A stretch of DNA of 64,000 nt. Origin: CADCUY01 sp964242735 (GTDB lineage: Bacteria; Actinomycetota; Actinomycetes; Actinomycetales; Quadrisphaeraceae). The position numbers and the translations under genes are program-made. Numbering within the stretch: position 1 is the stretch's first letter; each line of letters opens with the position of its first letter. The stretch covers positions 53,390 through 117,389 of the forward strand of contig CAXTAK010000012.1 in NCBI GenBank assembly GCA_964242735.1, written 5' to 3'. This document shows, in pieces, positions 32,201 to 39,614 of this stretch. The notes beneath the pieces were generated by a model. That model saw only the letters and a program-made list of their open reading frames with translations, did not search any database and was not told the origin of the DNA.

Positions 32201-32268
32201 CGACGGGGACCGGCGGCTGCGCCGCGCGCCGGTCGGGCGGGGCGGGGCGGTGGGGCGGCAGAGCTCAC
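29263..32268 (-). CDS. UPF0182 family large membrane protein
   Basis: A 1001-residue protein. About seven transmembrane helices occupy the first 330 residues (start LLPTALVAGGALLAISLAS then EVYTDFLWFQQLDFTRVYTT). A large extracytoplasmic domain follows (PYIERNIAATTAAFGLDDVD, AYTHGFGVVAAAGNQRSDEG). The tail is low-complexity, Pro/Thr-rich, with a C-terminal helix (ALAEANTALEEGQAALADGDF). This is the complete UPF0182 layout, matching Rv3193c from memory. The function is unknown, but the protein is nearly universal in actinobacteria. The start is GTG; no ribosome site is obvious. It is followed upstream by the PDZ protease gene in the same direction. Confidence 0.93.
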   Translation of the reverse strand: MSSAAPPPRPARPARGAAAGPRRRGALLPTALVAGGALLAISLASEVYTDFLWFQQLDFTRVYTTRLLTQGLLFLIGAALMGAAVAVSLSLAYRTRPVYAPVSQEAQNLDRYRESLEPLRRVVIVALPVLLGLFAGSSAAGQWQTVLLGINAQPFGVADPEFSVDIGFYVFTLPLLRFVLGFLTAVLVLSLIAAAATHYLYGGLRLQGPGSRTTRAARIQLAVLAGLLALLQAGSYFLERYSRLIQGTGFREIAGYTDITAGIPARFILAIIAVVVAALFFSTIITGNWRIPLGGIALLVVVAIVAGGVVPAVIQRFQVQPSQASREAPYIERNIAATTAAFGLDDVDTIPYTPQAAGAVNALADEAQTAASIRILDPSIVGPAFQQLEQNRGYYAFPDALDVDRYALPSGESQDTVIAVRELEQSRLPADNWFNRHIAYTHGFGVVAAAGNQRSDEGNPEFIESGIPSTGILGEYEQRIYFGEESPDFSIVGAPDDTREVEIDYPSEGAEIRNTYQADGGPSVGGLFTRLLYAIKFRDQNILLSDAVNTESQILYDRAPRDRVEAVAPFLTLDGDPYPAVVNGEVLWIVDAYTTSNAYPYSEGQALDRATTDSVTEQSQAVVPLQQREVNYIRNSVKATVNAYDGSVDLYTWDTDDPVLRAWSQAFPGAVQPLDAIDGQLMAHLRYPEDLFKVQRSVLSQYHVTSPEAFFGGADYWEVPNDPTVEASTSAVDQPPYYATLQMPEQDAPAFSLTSSYIPFTRPGEDPRNTLTGFLAVDADAGSEDGVRREGYGVLRLLQLPPTANVAGPGQVQTNFEAEPRVSAELNILRAGGATEVINGNLLTLPIGGGLLYVQPVYVQSTGDTTLPQLQRVLVSFGGRIGFAQTLDEALDQVFGGNSGAETPDAGAAGTPPTTPAPTETTPPAEGTPPPAPAPPTGAEGELAAALAEANTALEEGQAALADGDFAAYGAAQQRLSAALERAIAAEAAAAPTDPEASAGG

Positions 32269-32314
32269 AGGGTCACCCGGGTTCGCAGGGGGCGGCTTCG
32301 CGGGGGGCGGCGAA

Positions 32315-32331
32315 GGTCAACAGTTGGTCAA
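32315..32331. repeat. Two GGTCAA direct repeats, 11-bp period
   Basis: GGTCAA occurs at 32315-32320 and 32326-32331 (TTGACC-N5-TTGACC on the minus strand), one helical turn apart. The repeats lie about 50 bases before the UPF0182 start and overlap the PDZ gene stop. They could be -35 elements or an operator; no matching -10 is seen. Confidence 0.35.
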
Positions 32332-33557
32332 GGATAGGTCGCCCCCGTCGTGCGCGGGCACGTGGGCAGGCCGTCGCGCTCACCGCGCCCGAGCGCCTCG
32401 ACGGCCGCGCGCGCCTCCGCGAGCGTCGACACGCCGAGCACCAGCAGCCCGTCGGGCTCGGTGCCGACGACCTCACCGCAGTTGGCGGTCGGCGCGAGGA
32501 AGGCCGAGGCCCCGGCATCGGCGGCCGCCGCCATCTTCTGCTCCATCCCCCCGATGCCACCGACCGCCCCCGTGCTGTCGATCGTGCCGGTCCCGGCGAT
32601 CACCAGGCCACCGGTCATCGGCCCGGGGGTGAGCCGGTCCACGATCCCGAGGGCGAACAGCAGCCCGGCGCTGGGACCACCGATCCGGTCGACCTCGATG
32701 TCGACCTGCACGGGGAGCTCGGCGTCGTCGACGTCCACGTCGACGCTGATGCCGAGCTGGACCCTGCCCACCGGGTCAGCGGGATCAGCTGGGTCGTCGG
32801 GCGAGGCGGGCGCGGGCGCCGTCACGACGGGGACGTCGGTGGCCGCGCCGTCGCGCAGCACCCGCACCACCACGGTGCGGCCGGGCTCACCGGCGTCCAG
32901 GGCGGCCCGCAGCGCCGGCAGGTCGGTCGCCGGCACACCGTCCACGGCCCGGACGACGTCACCGGCCAGGAGCAGCCCCGCTGACGGTGACCCGGCGGGG
33001 GTCGCCGCCACCGTCAGGGTCGTGGGCACCTGGTAGCCGAGCTCGGTGAGCGCCGCCACGGTGGCGCTGTCCTGGGAGGCGGTCATGTCGCGGGCGTCGC
33101 GGGCCTCCTCCTCCTCGGCGGTCGCCCCCGTCGGGTACACCAGCTCCACGGGCACGGCGACGCGGTCGGGGTGCAGCCAGGCGACGAGCACCGAGACCAG
33201 GTCGACGGGGCTGCCCGGGCCCCCGGCGACGCGCACGGTGGTCAGGTCGAGCGAGCCGGTGGTGGGGTAGGTGACGGCACCGGTGATGGTGATGAGGTCG
33301 GTCCCGTCGACCTGGCCGAGGGTGTCGTAGACGGGTCCGGGCCGCTCGACCACGTAGGGCACGGGCAGCAGCGCCGCTGCGCAGCCCACGGCGACGGCGC
33401 CGAGCGCTGCCACCCACCCGGCGACGAGCCGCGGCGAGGCGTGCGGGGCGGCGCCGGTGGTCTCGTGATCCCCGTCGAGCGTCAGGCCCCCAGCGGGTGC
33501 CGCGGCCCCCGGGGGTGCCTGGGCCGGCGTGGGTGCCGGAACGGGCGCTGTGGACAC
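32328..33557 (-). CDS. PDZ-domain Lon-like serine protease, membrane-anchored
   Basis: A 409-residue protein. An Ala/Pro-rich cytoplasmic N-terminus precedes a transmembrane helix (about residues 45-68, LVAGWVAALGAVAVGCAAALLP). VPYVVERPGPVYDTLG is the family block. A PDZ domain follows (about residues 190-260, SAGLLLAGDVVRAVDGVPATDL). The C-terminal S16 Lon-like domain has the catalytic Ser in RIGGPSAGLLFALGI and the Lys in GGIGGMEQKMAAAADAG. It is probably an envelope quality-control protease (the YlbL/Rv3194c type). GTG at 33557 was chosen for the GGAGG just upstream. It is divergent from the zinc metalloprotease gene. Confidence 0.92.
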   Translation of the reverse strand: MSTAPVPAPTPAQAPPGAAAPAGGLTLDGDHETTGAAPHASPRLVAGWVAALGAVAVGCAAALLPVPYVVERPGPVYDTLGQVDGTDLITITGAVTYPTTGSLDLTTVRVAGGPGSPVDLVSVLVAWLHPDRVAVPVELVYPTGATAEEEEARDARDMTASQDSATVAALTELGYQVPTTLTVAATPAGSPSAGLLLAGDVVRAVDGVPATDLPALRAALDAGEPGRTVVVRVLRDGAATDVPVVTAPAPASPDDPADPADPVGRVQLGISVDVDVDDAELPVQVDIEVDRIGGPSAGLLFALGIVDRLTPGPMTGGLVIAGTGTIDSTGAVGGIGGMEQKMAAAADAGASAFLAPTANCGEVVGTEPDGLLVLGVSTLAEARAAVEALGRGERDGLPTCPRTTGATYP

Positions 33558-33753
33558 GGCACCTCCGGGTCGGGACGACTGGGCGGCGCCGGGGCGAGGT
33601 GGTGGGTCGGTGACCCCGCTCCGGGCGTCGTACGGTGGGCGACAGCCCACCGGAGGCCGGAAGACCCGGACGCGCGCTCGAGCGCCATCATGACCGAGAC
33701 GTGCGACGACGCCGCCGCCGACCTCGCCCGCCGAGCCACCCGCAGGAGCCGCA

Positions 33754-35289
33754 GTGCCCGACCAGCCCGAGACCCCCGACGTCCCCGACGGCCCCGAGCG
33801 CGCTGACCGCCCCGAGGACGCTGACGGCGCAGACGGCCCGGCTGGCGCCGGCGACCCGCCCTCACCGCCGGACCCGCTCGCCCAGCTGTTCGAGCAGCTG
33901 GGCGGCCTGACCGGTGGCGCGGGCCCGCTGGGCGCCGGTCCTCCCGGAGGCCCCGGGTCCTTCGCGGGACTCGGAGGGCTGGGGGGCCTCGGCGGGCTGG
34001 GGGGCCTCGGCGCCCTCGGGGGTCCCGGGGGCATCGACCCCGCCGCCCTGTTCGAGAAGCTCTCCAGCGACCCCGGCGCGATGGCCCAGGTGATGGCCTC
34101 CGTCCAGCAGCTCCTCGCCGGCTCCGGTGACGGCCCCGTCAACTGGCAGATCGCCCACGACCTGGCCCGCCAGGCCGCGGTGGCGGGGGGAGACCCGAGC
34201 CCCGGCGAGCGCGCCCGGCGCGACGTCGTCGAGGCGCTGCACCTCGCCGACCTGTGGCTCGACGCCGCCACCGACCTCGCGGCACCGCCGGCGCGCGCCG
34301 CCGCGTGGTCGCGCTCGGAGTGGGTGGAGGCGACCCTGCCGACCTGGAAGCGCCTGGTGGAACCGGTCGCGACGTCCGTGGCGACAGCGGTCGCCGACGC
34401 CATGGCGCAGCAGGCTCCCCCGGAGATGCGCGCGATGATGGCCGGCGCCGCGGGCCTCATGCGCTCCGTCGGCGGGTCGGTCTTCGGCATGCAGCTCGGC
34501 CAGGCCGTCGGGGGCCTCGCCCGCGAAGTGGTCTCCGCCACCGACATCGGCCTGCCGCTGACCGACGGCTCGACCACCGCGCTGCTGCCCGCCAACGTCG
34601 ACGCCTTCGCCGAGGGCCTGTCGGTGCCGGTGGACGAGGTCCGCCTCTACCTGGCGGTGCGCGAGGCGGCGCACGCCCGGCTCTTCGCCCGGGTGCCGTG
34701 GCTCAGCGCGCACCTGATCGGGGCCGTCGAGCAGTACGCGCGGGGCATCGTCATCGACACCGCCCGCATCGAGGACGCCGTCGCCCAGGTCGACCCCAGC
34801 GACCCCCAGGCCCTGCAGGCGGCGCTGTCCTCGGGCATGTTCGAGCCCGAGCGCACCCCCGCGCAGGAGGTGGCCCTGGTCCGGCTGGAGACCGCGCTGG
34901 CCCTCGTGGAGGGCTGGGTCGACGAGGTCGTGCACGCCGCCGCCGGCTCCCACCTGCCCCACGCCTCCGCCCTGCGGGAGGCGGTGCGCCGCCGCCGCGC
35001 CGCCGGTGGCCCCGCCGAGCAGGCCCTCACGTCACTGGTCGGCCTCGAGCTGCGCCCGCGGCGGCTGCGCGACGCCGCCCGCTTGTTCTCCGTCATCGCC
35101 CAGGTCGGCGGCGCGCAGGCCCGCGACGCCGTGTGGGTGCACCCCGACCTGCTGCCCACCTCCGCAGACCTCGACACCCCCGAGGGCTACACCGAGCGCC
35201 GTCGTGCCGCCGAGAGCGCCACGCAGGACGTGGACGCGGAGCTGGCGCGGATGCTCGACGGCGAGGGCGACCAGCCGGCCGGGCGGTGA
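33754..35289 (+). CDS. Zinc-dependent metalloprotease-like hydrolase (Rv3195 type)
   Basis: A 511-residue protein of the actinobacterial putative-hydrolase/zinc metalloprotease family. After an acidic Pro/Asp-rich N-terminus there is a GGLGGLGG repeat (about residues 70-90). The conserved core follows: DPGAMAQVMASVQQLLAG, WLDAATDLAAPP, VGGSVFGMQLGQAVGGLAREVV, YLAVREAAHARLFARVPWL (His candidate ligand) and ALVEGWVDEVVHAAAG (Glu/His). The substrate is unknown. It is divergent from the PDZ protease, as in Mycobacterium. GTG at 33754; its stop overlaps the Nudix start (GTGA). Confidence 0.85.
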   Translation: MPDQPETPDVPDGPERADRPEDADGADGPAGAGDPPSPPDPLAQLFEQLGGLTGGAGPLGAGPPGGPGSFAGLGGLGGLGGLGGLGALGGPGGIDPAALFEKLSSDPGAMAQVMASVQQLLAGSGDGPVNWQIAHDLARQAAVAGGDPSPGERARRDVVEALHLADLWLDAATDLAAPPARAAAWSRSEWVEATLPTWKRLVEPVATSVATAVADAMAQQAPPEMRAMMAGAAGLMRSVGGSVFGMQLGQAVGGLAREVVSATDIGLPLTDGSTTALLPANVDAFAEGLSVPVDEVRLYLAVREAAHARLFARVPWLSAHLIGAVEQYARGIVIDTARIEDAVAQVDPSDPQALQAALSSGMFEPERTPAQEVALVRLETALALVEGWVDEVVHAAAGSHLPHASALREAVRRRRAAGGPAEQALTSLVGLELRPRRLRDAARLFSVIAQVGGAQARDAVWVHPDLLPTSADLDTPEGYTERRRAAESATQDVDAELARMLDGEGDQPAGR

Positions 35290-35990
35290 CGGCAGCGACC
35301 CAGCCGACCGCGGCGGCCCGGATGACCCCCGCGACCGCTGCGGCCCCGGTGACCTCTCCGACCGCGAGGGCCCACGCGGACGCCGTCGCCGTGCTCAGTG
35401 CGTGGGCACCGCCGGACGCCGGGCAGCTGACGCTGCGCTCGCGCTACGTGCAGCACCTCGCGGCCCACCCCGACGCCCTGGACCGCGGCGGCCCGCCCGC
35501 GCACCTGACCGCGTCGTGCCTGGTGCTCGACGAGGCCGGTGAGCACGTGCTGCTGGTCCTGCACCGCCGCGGCCGGTTCTGGGTGCAGCCCGGCGGTCAC
35601 GTCGAGGCCGGCGACGCGACGCTGGCGGCCGCTGCCCTGCGCGAGGCCCGGGAGGAGACGGGGGTCGACGTCGTCCTGCGCGGAGGCGGTGCGCCGGCGG
35701 ACCTGCACCACCACGAGCTGAGCGCCGCCTTCGGGCGCTGCCGAGCACACCTGGACGTCGCCTTCCTCGCCACGGCTGACCGCAACGCGGTGCCGGCGGT
35801 CAGCGCCGAGAGCAGCGACGTCGCGTGGTGGCCGCTCGACGGGTTGCCCGCGGGCGTCGTCGCAGACCTGCCCCCGCGGCTGCACCGTGCCGCCGCCTCC
35901 GCGTCAGGCGCGGCAGCGGCTCAGACCTCCTGCTCCACGACCGGCGCCGGCTCCTCGCGCCGCTCGGCGTCGGCGGAGCCCTCCAGGTAG
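35286..35990 (+). CDS. Nudix hydrolase
   Basis: A 234-residue protein. The Nudix box is GGHVEAGDATLAAAALREAREETGVDV (GX5EX7REUXEEXGU, complete), preceded by VLDEAGEHVLLVLHRRGRFWVQP. The substrate cannot be told; typical ones are nucleoside diphosphate derivatives. The first 35 residues are Ala/Thr-rich. GTG at 35286 overlaps the upstream stop. The last 23 codons overlap the end of the convergent metallopeptidase gene, and the tail (SCSTTGAGSSRRSASAEPSR) is probably non-functional sequence. Confidence 0.9.
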   Translation: MTAATQPTAAARMTPATAAAPVTSPTARAHADAVAVLSAWAPPDAGQLTLRSRYVQHLAAHPDALDRGGPPAHLTASCLVLDEAGEHVLLVLHRRGRFWVQPGGHVEAGDATLAAAALREAREETGVDVVLRGGGAPADLHHHELSAAFGRCRAHLDVAFLATADRNAVPAVSAESSDVAWWPLDGLPAGVVADLPPRLHRAAASASGAAAAQTSCSTTGAGSSRRSASAEPSR

Positions 35991-36481
35991 CCGCGCGCCC
36001 GCTCGGTGCGGGGGTATCCCGAGACCAGGGCCCAGAAGCGCTCCCCGTGCGTGGGTTCGACGAGGTGCGCCAGCTCGTGCACCAGCACGTAGTCCACGAC
36101 CCACGAGGGCATCCCCCACAGCCGGCGGGAGAGGCGGATCGAGCCGTCCGCCGGAGAGGTGGACCCCCAGCGCGTGCTCTGGTTGGCCACCCACCGCACG
36201 CTGGTGGGCTTGACCAGCCCCTCGAAGTACCGCGCGGCGAGCTGCTCGGCGCGGCGGGCCAGGGCGGTGTCATCGGGTCGGCGGCGGTCCTCCTGGGCCC
36301 GCACCCGCGAGGTCATGCGCATCACCCAGTCGCGCTCCTCCTCCCCCGACAGGGACGCGGGCACGCACACCACGAGCACCCCGCCCTCGCGGAACGCCGT
36401 GACCGTGCGCTGGCGCCGCGTGCTGCGGCGCACCTCGACGTCGTCGTCGTCCACCGCCCGTCCGGCTCCCACCGTGGTCAC
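35921..36481 (-). CDS. M48/YgjP-type metallopeptidase (DUF45)
   Basis: A 186-residue protein with the zinc motif VLVHELAHLVEPTHGERFW (HExxH plus the downstream His) and the family block SVRWVANQSTRWGSTSPADG, then IRLSRRLWGMPSWVVDYVL. This is the YgjP/DUF45 type, related to SprT-like proteases. The N-terminus EVRRSTRRQRTVTAFREGG is a beta-strand region normal for the family. GTG at 36481 was chosen; longer frames upstream lose conservation. It converges on the Nudix gene with a 70-base overlap. Confidence 0.9.
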   Translation of the reverse strand: MTTVGAGRAVDDDDVEVRRSTRRQRTVTAFREGGVLVVCVPASLSGEEERDWVMRMTSRVRAQEDRRRPDDTALARRAEQLAARYFEGLVKPTSVRWVANQSTRWGSTSPADGSIRLSRRLWGMPSWVVDYVLVHELAHLVEPTHGERFWALVSGYPRTERARGYLEGSADAERREEPAPVVEQEV

Positions 36482-36600
36482 GCTAGCGGCCGGAGCGGTC
36501 ACAGGACAGGCGCAGCCGGCGCTGCGACCGCTCCGCACCCGTTCGGCAGCACCACCCCGAGGCGTACCGGCCACCGCCGTCCTCGAGCCGCCACCTCGCC

Positions 36601-36629
36601 TTGACCAGGGCTGGTGCAGTGCTTACCGT
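36601..36629 (+). promoter_or_regulatory. Strong vegetative-type promoter
   Basis: TTGACC (36601-36606), 17-bp spacer, TACCGT (36624-36629). It is the best -35/-10 pair I see in the window. The predicted start, seven bases on, is 36636, the first base of the hairpin below. Confidence 0.6.
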
Positions 36630-36635
36630 TGCAGT

Positions 36636-36704
36636 GTCGAGGCTCTCCGGGCCTCAGGGTGTTCCGTAGGGGAAGACGGGACGCCCGGCCCGGGGAGCCT
36701 CGAC
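36636..36704 (+). ncRNA. Candidate structured RNA (sRNA or 5' leader element)
   Basis: A 16-bp outer stem, GTCGAGGCTCTCCGGG with CCCGGGGAGCCTCGAC (one G-U pair). Then an internal loop (CCTCA/GG), a 9-bp inner stem GGGTGTTCC with GGGACGCCC (G-U pairs allowed) and the 12-nt loop GTAGGGGAAGAC. The fold starts exactly at the predicted transcription start and lies about 140 bases before the ThiF-like gene. A second small hairpin (GTCCC-CGGC-GGGAC) follows near 36735. It matches no RNA family I know. It could also act as a terminator for minus-strand transcripts. Confidence 0.4.
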
Positions 36705-36842
36705 CACGTCCGGTCTCGGAGCGGGCGGCCCGGTGTCCCCGGCGGGACGGCGCAGGTCGGCGCGGGCGTCGGTCGGCAGCAGCCGCTGGTGTCCTGTGGA
36801 CGGCACCGGCGGCGGCGCGGAGTGCCCTGGCACGCTGGCACG

Positions 36843-38006
36843 GTGCTCCTCCAGCTGCGACCCGGACTCCTGCGGGCCTCCCGAGGAGACGGGCGGCTTC
36901 AGCTCGGAGCGGGACCGGGGAGGTCGGTGCTGCTCACCGGGGTCGACCGCGGCGACGAGCAGGTGCTCGCCCTCCTCGACGGCACCCTGGACCTGCCCGG
37001 GGTCCTCGCCCGCGCCTCCGCCCTCGCGGTGCCAGAGGCCCGTGCCCGCCACCTCGTGCGGGTCCTGGTCGCCGCGGGCGTGCTCAGCTCCCACCCCTCC
37101 CCCGCCGCCGGGACGCGCCCCCCGCGCCGCACCCCCGGGGAGCAGCGGGCGCTGGTGCCCGACGCCCAGCTGCTGTCCCTGGTGCACTCGAGCGGGCAGG
37201 GGTGGGGGGTGCTGGCCGCCCGCTGGCGCTCCACGGCCGTGGTCGTCGGCGCGTCGCGCACCGGGCTCGCGGTGGCCCTGGGCCTGGCGGGCGCCGGGGT
37301 GGGCAGGGTCCTGGTCCGCGACGACGTCCCGGTCGGCCCCGACGACGTCGGCCCCGGGGGGTACGGCGTGGACGACGTCGGGCGCCGCCGCGGTGAGCGG
37401 GCCGCGGCGCTGGTGCGAGCGCGGTGCCCCCTGGTGCTGACGGAACCCGTGGCGCCACCGGTGACGGCGCCGGCGGAGGGCAGCGGCGGAGCCGACGTGG
37501 TGGTCCTGGTGGCGGCGGGCGCCGTCGACGCCGCCACCGGTGACGCGCTGGTGCGCGAGTCGGTGCCGCACCTGGCGGTGCTGTGGCGCGAGGGCGACAC
37601 CGTGGTCGGCCCCCTCGTGCGCCCCGGCACCTCGGCGTGCCTGCGCTGCCTGGACCACCACCGCACCGACCGCGACCCGGAGTGGCCGCAGGTGGCGGCG
37701 CAGCTGGCGCGCACGCCGCCCGGCAGCCGCGATCGACCCGAGGAGACCGCGCTGGCCGCGCTCACCGCCGCCCTGGCCGTGGTGCAGGCCCTCGCGCAGA
37801 TCGACGGCGTCCCCGAGCCCGCCGCGCTGGGGGCGACGCTGGAGACGTCCCTGCCGGAGGGGTCGGTCGCCGTGCGGCCCTGGCCACCTCACCCCCGGTG
37901 CGGGTGCACGTGGGACGGCGGCGCGCTCGACGCGTGGGCGGCCGACTCCAGAGGTGGCCCGCCTCACGCGCCGACCGGGGCGACGTCCGGCGAGCACGAG
38001 GGATGA
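36843..38006 (+). CDS. ThiF/HesA-like E1-fold protein
   Basis: A 387-residue protein. An N-terminal winged-helix-like part (LLALLDGTLDLPGVLARA type, residues 1-110) is followed by an E1 Rossmann domain, AVVVGASRTGLAVALGLAGAGVGRVLVRD, then GRRRGERAAALVRARCP. Cysteine pairs CLRCLDHH and HPRCGCTWD could bind zinc. Related actinobacterial proteins are annotated as ThiF-family or TOMM-precursor-binding, but no precursor peptide, YcaO or ubiquitin-like gene is near. Adenylation is therefore an inference. GTG at 36843 has CACGCT at 6 nt. The ABC1 kinase starts 7 bases after its stop, so the two form an operon. Confidence 0.75.
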   Translation: MLLQLRPGLLRASRGDGRLQLGAGPGRSVLLTGVDRGDEQVLALLDGTLDLPGVLARASALAVPEARARHLVRVLVAAGVLSSHPSPAAGTRPPRRTPGEQRALVPDAQLLSLVHSSGQGWGVLAARWRSTAVVVGASRTGLAVALGLAGAGVGRVLVRDDVPVGPDDVGPGGYGVDDVGRRRGERAAALVRARCPLVLTEPVAPPVTAPAEGSGGADVVVLVAAGAVDAATGDALVRESVPHLAVLWREGDTVVGPLVRPGTSACLRCLDHHRTDRDPEWPQVAAQLARTPPGSRDRPEETALAALTAALAVVQALAQIDGVPEPAALGATLETSLPEGSVAVRPWPPHPRCGCTWDGGALDAWAADSRGGPPHAPTGATSGEHEG

Positions 38007-38013
38007 TGAGCGC

Positions 38014-39327
38014 GTGAGCGACATCCCCCGCGGTGGACTCGGCCGCGGACTGCGGCTCGCCAGCCTGCCCGTCTCCCTCGCCGGCCGACAGGCGCTGGGC
38101 TTCGGGCGCCGACTGGGCGGCGCCTCCGCCGAGGACGTCGCCGCGTCGGTGCAGGCCGCCACCGCCGAGCAGCTGTTCGCCGTCCTGGGGCGCCTGAAGG
38201 GCGGGGCGATGAAGTTCGGGCAGTCCCTCAGCGTCTTCGAGGCGGCCCTGCCCGAGGAGATCGCCGGCCCGTACCGCGAGCAGCTGACCAAGCTGCAGGA
38301 GGGCGCACCCCCGATGCCCGCCTCGGCGGTGCACGCGGTGCTCGCCGGGCAGCTGGGACGCGACTGGCGCGGGCGCTTCACCCGCTTCGACGACGCGCCG
38401 GTCGCCGCCGCCTCGGTGGGGCAGGTGCACCGGGCGGTGTGGGAGGACGGGCGCGACGTCGCGGTGAAGGTGCAGTACCCCGGGGCTGGGGCCGCGCTGG
38501 TCAGCGACCTCAACCAGGTGGCGCGGGTGGTCAAGCTCAGCGCCGGGTGGATCCCGGGGCTGGACATCGGGCCGGTGCTCGACGAGCTGAAGGAGCGGGT
38601 CGCCGAGGAGGTCGACTACCTCTACGAGGCGGAGGCGCAGTCCGGCTTCGCCAGCGCCTACGCCGGTGACAGCGGCGTGGCCGTGCCGGCGGTGGTGGAG
38701 GCCTCCGGGAAGGTCCTGGTCAGCGAGTGGCTCGAGGGGGTGCCGATGGCGCGGCTGATCGCCGACGGCACCCCGGAGCAGCGCGACGCCCTGGCGGCCT
38801 CGTACCTGGAGTTCCTGCTGGAGAGCCCGGCGCGCGCGGGTCTGCTGCACGCCGACCCCCACCCGGGCAACTTCCGCCTCACCCCCGACGGGCGCTTCGG
38901 GGTGCTGGACTACGGCGCGGTCACGCGGCTGCCCGAGGGGATGCCGGTGGCCATCGGGCGGCTGCTGTCCCTGGCCGTGGACGGCGACGAGGAGGGCGTG
39001 GTCGACGGGCTGCGCGCCGAGGGCTTCATCAAGGACAGCATCGACATCGACGCCGCGGACCTGCTCGACTACCTCGACCCCTTCATCGACATCCTGCGCC
39101 ACGAGGAGTTCACCTTCGACCGCGCGTGGCTGCAGTCGATGTTCACCCACGTCAGCGACTCGAAGCGCCCGGAGTGGTGGGTCTCGCTGAAGCTGAACCT
39201 GCCGCGGGAGTACGTGATGATCTGGCGGGTGTGGCTGGGGGGCGTCGGCGTGCTCTCCCAGATCGGGGGCACCGTGCCGGCGTACCGGTTGCTCGAGGAG
39301 CACCTGCCGGGGTTCGCGCTGGACTGA
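38014..39327 (+). CDS. ABC1/AarF (UbiB-like) atypical kinase
   Basis: A 437-residue kinase-like protein, homologous to Rv3197 from memory. Motifs are RLKGGAMKFGQSLSVFEAALP (KxGQ), AAASVGQVHRAVW (Ala-rich nucleotide loop), VAVKVQYPG (Lys), VSEWLEGVPM, LLHADPHPGNFRL (catalytic Asp) and GVLDYGAVTRL (metal Asp). ABC1 proteins support quinone or lipid metabolism, often as ATPases. No membrane helix is evident. GTG at 38014; the overlapping ATGs upstream run into stops. It is coupled to the ThiF-like gene. Confidence 0.9.
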   Translation: MSDIPRGGLGRGLRLASLPVSLAGRQALGFGRRLGGASAEDVAASVQAATAEQLFAVLGRLKGGAMKFGQSLSVFEAALPEEIAGPYREQLTKLQEGAPPMPASAVHAVLAGQLGRDWRGRFTRFDDAPVAAASVGQVHRAVWEDGRDVAVKVQYPGAGAALVSDLNQVARVVKLSAGWIPGLDIGPVLDELKERVAEEVDYLYEAEAQSGFASAYAGDSGVAVPAVVEASGKVLVSEWLEGVPMARLIADGTPEQRDALAASYLEFLLESPARAGLLHADPHPGNFRLTPDGRFGVLDYGAVTRLPEGMPVAIGRLLSLAVDGDEEGVVDGLRAEGFIKDSIDIDAADLLDYLDPFIDILRHEEFTFDRAWLQSMFTHVSDSKRPEWWVSLKLNLPREYVMIWRVWLGGVGVLSQIGGTVPAYRLLEEHLPGFALD

Positions 39328-39496
39328 GGGCGCACTGGCGCGATGCTCGACGGCTGCGTGGGCACGGGGCGCCGCAGTGCTTCGACGACCGGCGACACCA
39401 CGGCCTCGCGCGGTGCAGCACCGGGCGCAGGCCCCGGTGCGGCGTTCCACCCCCGCCCCACACCGCTCGGTGCGTGGGTGCGCCGAGAGGATCAGA

Positions 39497-39567
39497 ACCC
39501 TGCACCACCACGGGACACGCCGGGGCAGCACCGACCAGCGACGGCGTGTCGGTCCTGCGTGCAGGGT
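39497..39567. terminator. Two-stem hairpin between convergent genes
   Basis: Outer stem ACCCTGCAC/GTGCAGGGT (39497-39505, 39559-39567) and nested stem GACACGCC/GGCGTGTC, separated by 8-by-8 internal loops. It lies between the ABC1 kinase stop and the stop of the minus-strand gene ending at 39615, so a bidirectional terminator is likely. Apart from it, the 287-base gap 39328-39614 shows nothing I can support. Confidence 0.4.
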
Positions 39568-39614
39568 CCTGGTCCGCGCGGCGCTCCGAGACGCGCCCGT
39601 GGTCGTCGGCGGCA

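Noticed and set aside
33690..33806. Small frame MTETCDDAAADLARR... before the zinc metalloprotease gene
   Set aside because: After 20 residues it becomes Arg/Pro noise that overlaps the next gene; no ribosome site.
33960..34010. GGLGGLGG-coding repeat as a separate repeat element
   Set aside because: It is an in-frame low-complexity segment of the zinc metalloprotease-like gene and is described there.
36654..36833. 59-codon Pro-rich minus-strand frame with GTG at 36833
   Set aside because: It covers the candidate hairpin, its GC3 is lower than in true genes here, and no homology is recognised. The CACCGT 6 nt before its GTG comes from the overlapping ThiF-gene start region.
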